From positions 2,489,501 to 2,553,500 of the forward strand of contig NZ_CP035501.1 in the NCBI RefSeq assembly GCF_004135585.1: 64,000 nt of DNA, given 5' to 3'. The notes under the pieces were generated by a model. It worked only from the letters and a program-made list of their open reading frames with translations, had not been told where the DNA came from and ran no database searches. Position numbers and translations under genes: made by a program. Shown here one piece after another: positions 62,301-64,000 of this stretch. Position 1 is the first letter of the stretch. Each line of letters starts with the position of its first letter. This DNA comes from Sphingosinicella sp. BN140058 (GTDB taxonomy: Bacteria > Pseudomonadota > Alphaproteobacteria > Sphingomonadales > Sphingomonadaceae).

Positions 62301-63613
62301 GGCTTCTCGCCGCGCCGCTCGCCGGCGGCATCCGCTACAATGGTCCCGCGGACGTTCTCTGGTCGTTCACCGGGATGAGCAGCCAGCAGCTTTCCGGGCC
62401 GATCGGCATCGCCGCCGATTTCAGCGGCCGGGTCCAGGCGCCTCAGCTGACCGGCGTGATCCGGGCCAACAACCTCATCTTCACGGACGAGACCTACGGC
62501 ACCCGCATCACCAACCTCGCCCTCCAGGGACGCTTCACCAGCTCCACCCTCGAAATCGATCGTCTGTCCGGCCGGGCGGGCGAGGGAACGATCGAGGGCC
62601 AGGGCCGGGTGGGCTTCGCAGCCGATGCCGGTTTCCCGATGGACATCAGGGCAACGCTCGCCAACGCGCGTCTCGCCCGCAGCGACAATATCGGCGCGAC
62701 CGTCAGCGGCACGATTGCGGTCACCAACAGCAAGGCGAACGGCGCCTTGATCGCCGGCGATCTCAACATCCCGAACCTGCGCTACCAGTTCGTCCGTCAG
62801 GGCGCGGCGCAGGTCGTCGAACTGCAGGGCGTGCGCCGCAAGGGCGATCCCCTGCCGACACCGGGCGAGCAGGTCGAGGAAGAGAGCGGCACGCCCAGCA
62901 TCTGGAAGCTCGATCTGCGGGTCCGTGCGGACAACCAGTTGTTCATCTCGGGCATGGGGCTCGAATCCGAGTGGAAGGCGGATCTGCGGGTCCAGGGCAC
63001 ATCGGCGACGCCCTCGATCGTCGGCGAAGCGGAGGTCCTGCGCGGCACCTTCAGCTTCTCCGGCCGCCGTTTCGATCTGACCGAAGGCCGGATCGATTTC
63101 CCGGGCGGGCGTCCGATCAATCCGCGGCTCAACATCGTCGCCTCGGCGGATGTCGACGACGTGACGGTCAACATCAACGTCACCGGCAGCTCGACCAATC
63201 CGCAGATCGCTTTCACCTCGCAGCCGGCGCTGCCGCAGGACGAATTGCTGTCGCGCATCCTGTTCGGCGGCTCGATCAGCGAGATTTCCGCCCTGCAGGC
63301 GGTGCAGCTGGCATCGTCGCTGAACGCGCTCCGCGGCGGTGGCGGCGGGCTCAACCCGCTCGGCAAGCTGCGTTCCGGATCCGGCCTCGATCGCCTTCGT
63401 GTGCTCGGCGCCGACGAGACGACCGGACGCGGCACCGCGGTTGCGGCCGGCTTCTACATTTCCAACGACATCTATCTCGAGCTGATCACCGATGCGCGTG
63501 GGTTCACCGCCACGCAGATCGAAGTCGCGCTCTCGCGTGCGCTTTCGGTCTTGTTCCAGGCCGGTTCAACGGGCACTTCCAGCCTCAACGCCCGCTACAG
63601 AAAGCAATATTGA
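59369..63613 (+). CDS. tamB: TamB, AsmA-like inter-membrane bridge protein
   Basis: A 1414-residue protein with one N-terminal membrane helix (about 29-50, IGLLGLLVLFGGFFVWL) and a very long repetitive beta-rich periplasmic region. The C-terminal DUF490 domain shows GTFSFSGRRFDLTEGRIDF, LLSRILFGGSISEISALQA and the ending ARYRKQY. These are diagnostic of TamB, thought to form a hydrophobic groove between inner and outer membranes, moving phospholipid or guiding outer-membrane protein assembly. Length is somewhat larger than E. coli TamB. It is coupled to tamA by the TGATG overlap. Confidence 0.95.
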   Translation: MAGEDSIDSAPDQAAAAPQPRPRHRARTAAKWTGIGLLGLLVLFGGFFVWLNSELGHRYVVRQINNLEMASGLDIDVGRIEGSLFGTLKVHDIKLKDPKGLFFSAREAEMEWRPLAYFRNHIDIRALTIPDAHLYRLPELRPGADPNAPLLPDIDIDVGRFAVGRIMVDPGVTGYRHLLGLSGRAKIADGRAQVALDAGALAAPNLPGGDKLVLRVDAVPAANRLGIGLRVEAPGNGFVANLTGFKQPIAALVTGSGTWANWQGRARANVAGKPFANIAIGGRDGTFSFNGPIQPGTLLPEGPARRLFSSVQLGLVTTLAERRADLRLRLNSSAVALAAEGLVDLGQNRFQDLKLAGRLLQPGAIAPNLAARNLQASAVLNGAFATPFVAYDVKADAVGFNGTILEGFTARGRAKVDADRIRIPVSARAKRVTGLDPSVGGLLTNVAADGTVFVSGTRIVSDDLRVRSDRLNATIVLAGDVARGQYRAGIQGTLDNYQLDGVGLLDITTNMNVTSGPGGFGLAGRVAIKTERIDNASARDFLGGNATASARVTMNPAGAVLLNDIRVNSPGLRVTSGSGSWRPDGRIDFRVAGVSREYGPLAVVVGGTVDRPQVQLRAASPGFGVGLRDVTANIRSTGSGYRINATGESQYGPFSADVTVVAGRALSVDVHRVVFAGMTFTGRVTQSPAGPFVGNLAMSGEGMSGTIRLAAEGRFQRADVNALANNARIPGETPILIQRAIVQATAILYPDAPHIVGDAQFAGVRSNNFNLVRGRARADYRGGRGTAQLFAEGSSGVPFRIAANAALAPDLYRVALQGQANNIPFRLARPAEVRPAAGGGWQLAPAQIVLPQGNVLLAGRFGGSGGTSVQSRLNDFDLSILNAFSPGLGVGGRVTGSLDFAQPAGTAFPRADARLNVAGFTRTGIATRSPPVDLAVAGALRPEGGSLAAVIRRGGNVIGRAQARLQPVSSAAGGWMDRLLAAPLAGGIRYNGPADVLWSFTGMSSQQLSGPIGIAADFSGRVQAPQLTGVIRANNLIFTDETYGTRITNLALQGRFTSSTLEIDRLSGRAGEGTIEGQGRVGFAADAGFPMDIRATLANARLARSDNIGATVSGTIAVTNSKANGALIAGDLNIPNLRYQFVRQGAAQVVELQGVRRKGDPLPTPGEQVEEESGTPSIWKLDLRVRADNQLFISGMGLESEWKADLRVQGTSATPSIVGEAEVLRGTFSFSGRRFDLTEGRIDFPGGRPINPRLNIVASADVDDVTVNINVTGSSTNPQIAFTSQPALPQDELLSRILFGGSISEISALQAVQLASSLNALRGGGGGLNPLGKLRSGSGLDRLRVLGADETTGRGTAVAAGFYISNDIYLELITDARGFTATQIEVALSRALSVLFQAGSTGTSSLNARYRKQY

Positions 63614-63619
63614 ACCGAC

Positions 63620-64000
63620 ATGGATTGGCACGCGGTGAAGCAGTGGCTCGAGACCACGAGCGGTCTCGACATGGACGCGCTCCATGTCCACGCCGGGATA
63701 TTGTGCCAGGTGTTCGTCGCGCTGGTGCTGCGTCGGCGGCTGTCCAGCCCCTGGCCCTGGCTGGTCACCGCTGCGGTGATCCTCGCCAACGAATATTACG
63801 ACTACCATTACGAGATCTGGCCGCAGCGCGACATGCAATGGGCGGAAAGCGTCAAGGACGTGTGGAACACGTTGTTGATCCCCACCCTGCTGTTGCTGCT
63901 CACCCGCTTCGTGCCCGGCCTGTTCCGCAAGGCGCCATCCGAAACGGCCTCAGCTGCCGATCCGGGTCAGGCGGGCACCGATACGGGCGAGGCTCGGAAA
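63620..64000 (+). CDS. Small membrane protein, 3' end outside window
   Basis: An open frame from the ATG at 63620 runs to the window edge (127 codons). It reads MDWHAVKQWLETTSGLDMD, a first membrane helix near HAGILCQVFVALVLR, a helix PWPWLVTAAVILANEYY, the polar stretch YDYHYEIWPQRDMQW and a third helix TLLIPTLLLLLTRF. The tail is Ala/Glu/Gly rich. I do not recognise a family. It follows tamB after six bases, so it is probably in the same transcript. Confidence 0.7.
   Translation, partial: MDWHAVKQWLETTSGLDMDALHVHAGILCQVFVALVLRRRLSSPWPWLVTAAVILANEYYDYHYEIWPQRDMQWAESVKDVWNTLLIPTLLLLLTRFVPGLFRKAPSETASAADPGQAGTDTGEARK

Overview
The window is high-GC DNA (roughly 63-65% by eye). It most resembles an alphaproteobacterium of the sphingomonad group, an inference from the rpoZ and single-Rsh neighbourhood, the TamA/TamB pair and the exopolysaccharide gene types. 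No rRNA, tRNA, CRISPR array, insertion sequence or prophage core was seen. The organism was not identified by any search.

Left flank (1-14.2 kb) is core and housekeeping. It holds the 3' end of a short-chain dehydrogenase, a LysR regulator, a bacterial CDC48-type double AAA+ ATPase, an MFS exporter, a PmtA-like methyltransferase, a phospholipase D/cardiolipin synthase-like enzyme, rpoZ, an HxlR regulator, the bifunctional (p)ppGpp enzyme Rsh, a DUF411 protein, a lone tryptophan 2,3-dioxygenase, a PDZ-containing M48 protease and two small exported proteins of unknown role. A candidate small RNA lies between the LysR and CDC48 genes.

Centre (14.2-54 kb) is one large surface polysaccharide locus. 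It contains nucleotide-sugar genes (UDP-HexNAc/Hex dehydrogenase, UDP-glucuronate 4-epimerase, ManC, RfbF, RfbG, RfbH), a polyisoprenyl-phosphate sugar-1-phosphate transferase that starts the repeat unit, seven soluble-type glycosyltransferases, a DPM/GtrB-like transferase with GtrA and a GT-C-like membrane protein, a PglK-like ABC flippase, two candidate polymerase/ligase proteins (EpsG-like and O-antigen-ligase-like), an AsnB-type amidotransferase, two parallel beta-helix proteins, and a wza-wzc-TPR-ligase operon. No Wzx flippase is recognisable.

The most interesting part is 29.6-40.1 kb. RfbF, RfbG and RfbH should make a CDP-3,6-dideoxy-4-keto sugar. Beside them sits an operon of a HAD hydrolase, an acetolactate-synthase-like thiamine diphosphate enzyme and an NAD-dependent reductase/epimerase. 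This matches the logic of yersiniose (branched 3,6-dideoxyhexose) synthesis by YerE and YerF, with extra genes (HpcH/HpaI aldolase, TylF-like methyltransferase) that suggest a modified or new branched sugar.

Right flank (54-64 kb) returns to core functions: a PPP-type metallophosphatase, a GlcD-like FAD dehydrogenase, a small lipoprotein, TamA and TamB in a coupled pair, and the start of a small membrane protein cut by the window edge.
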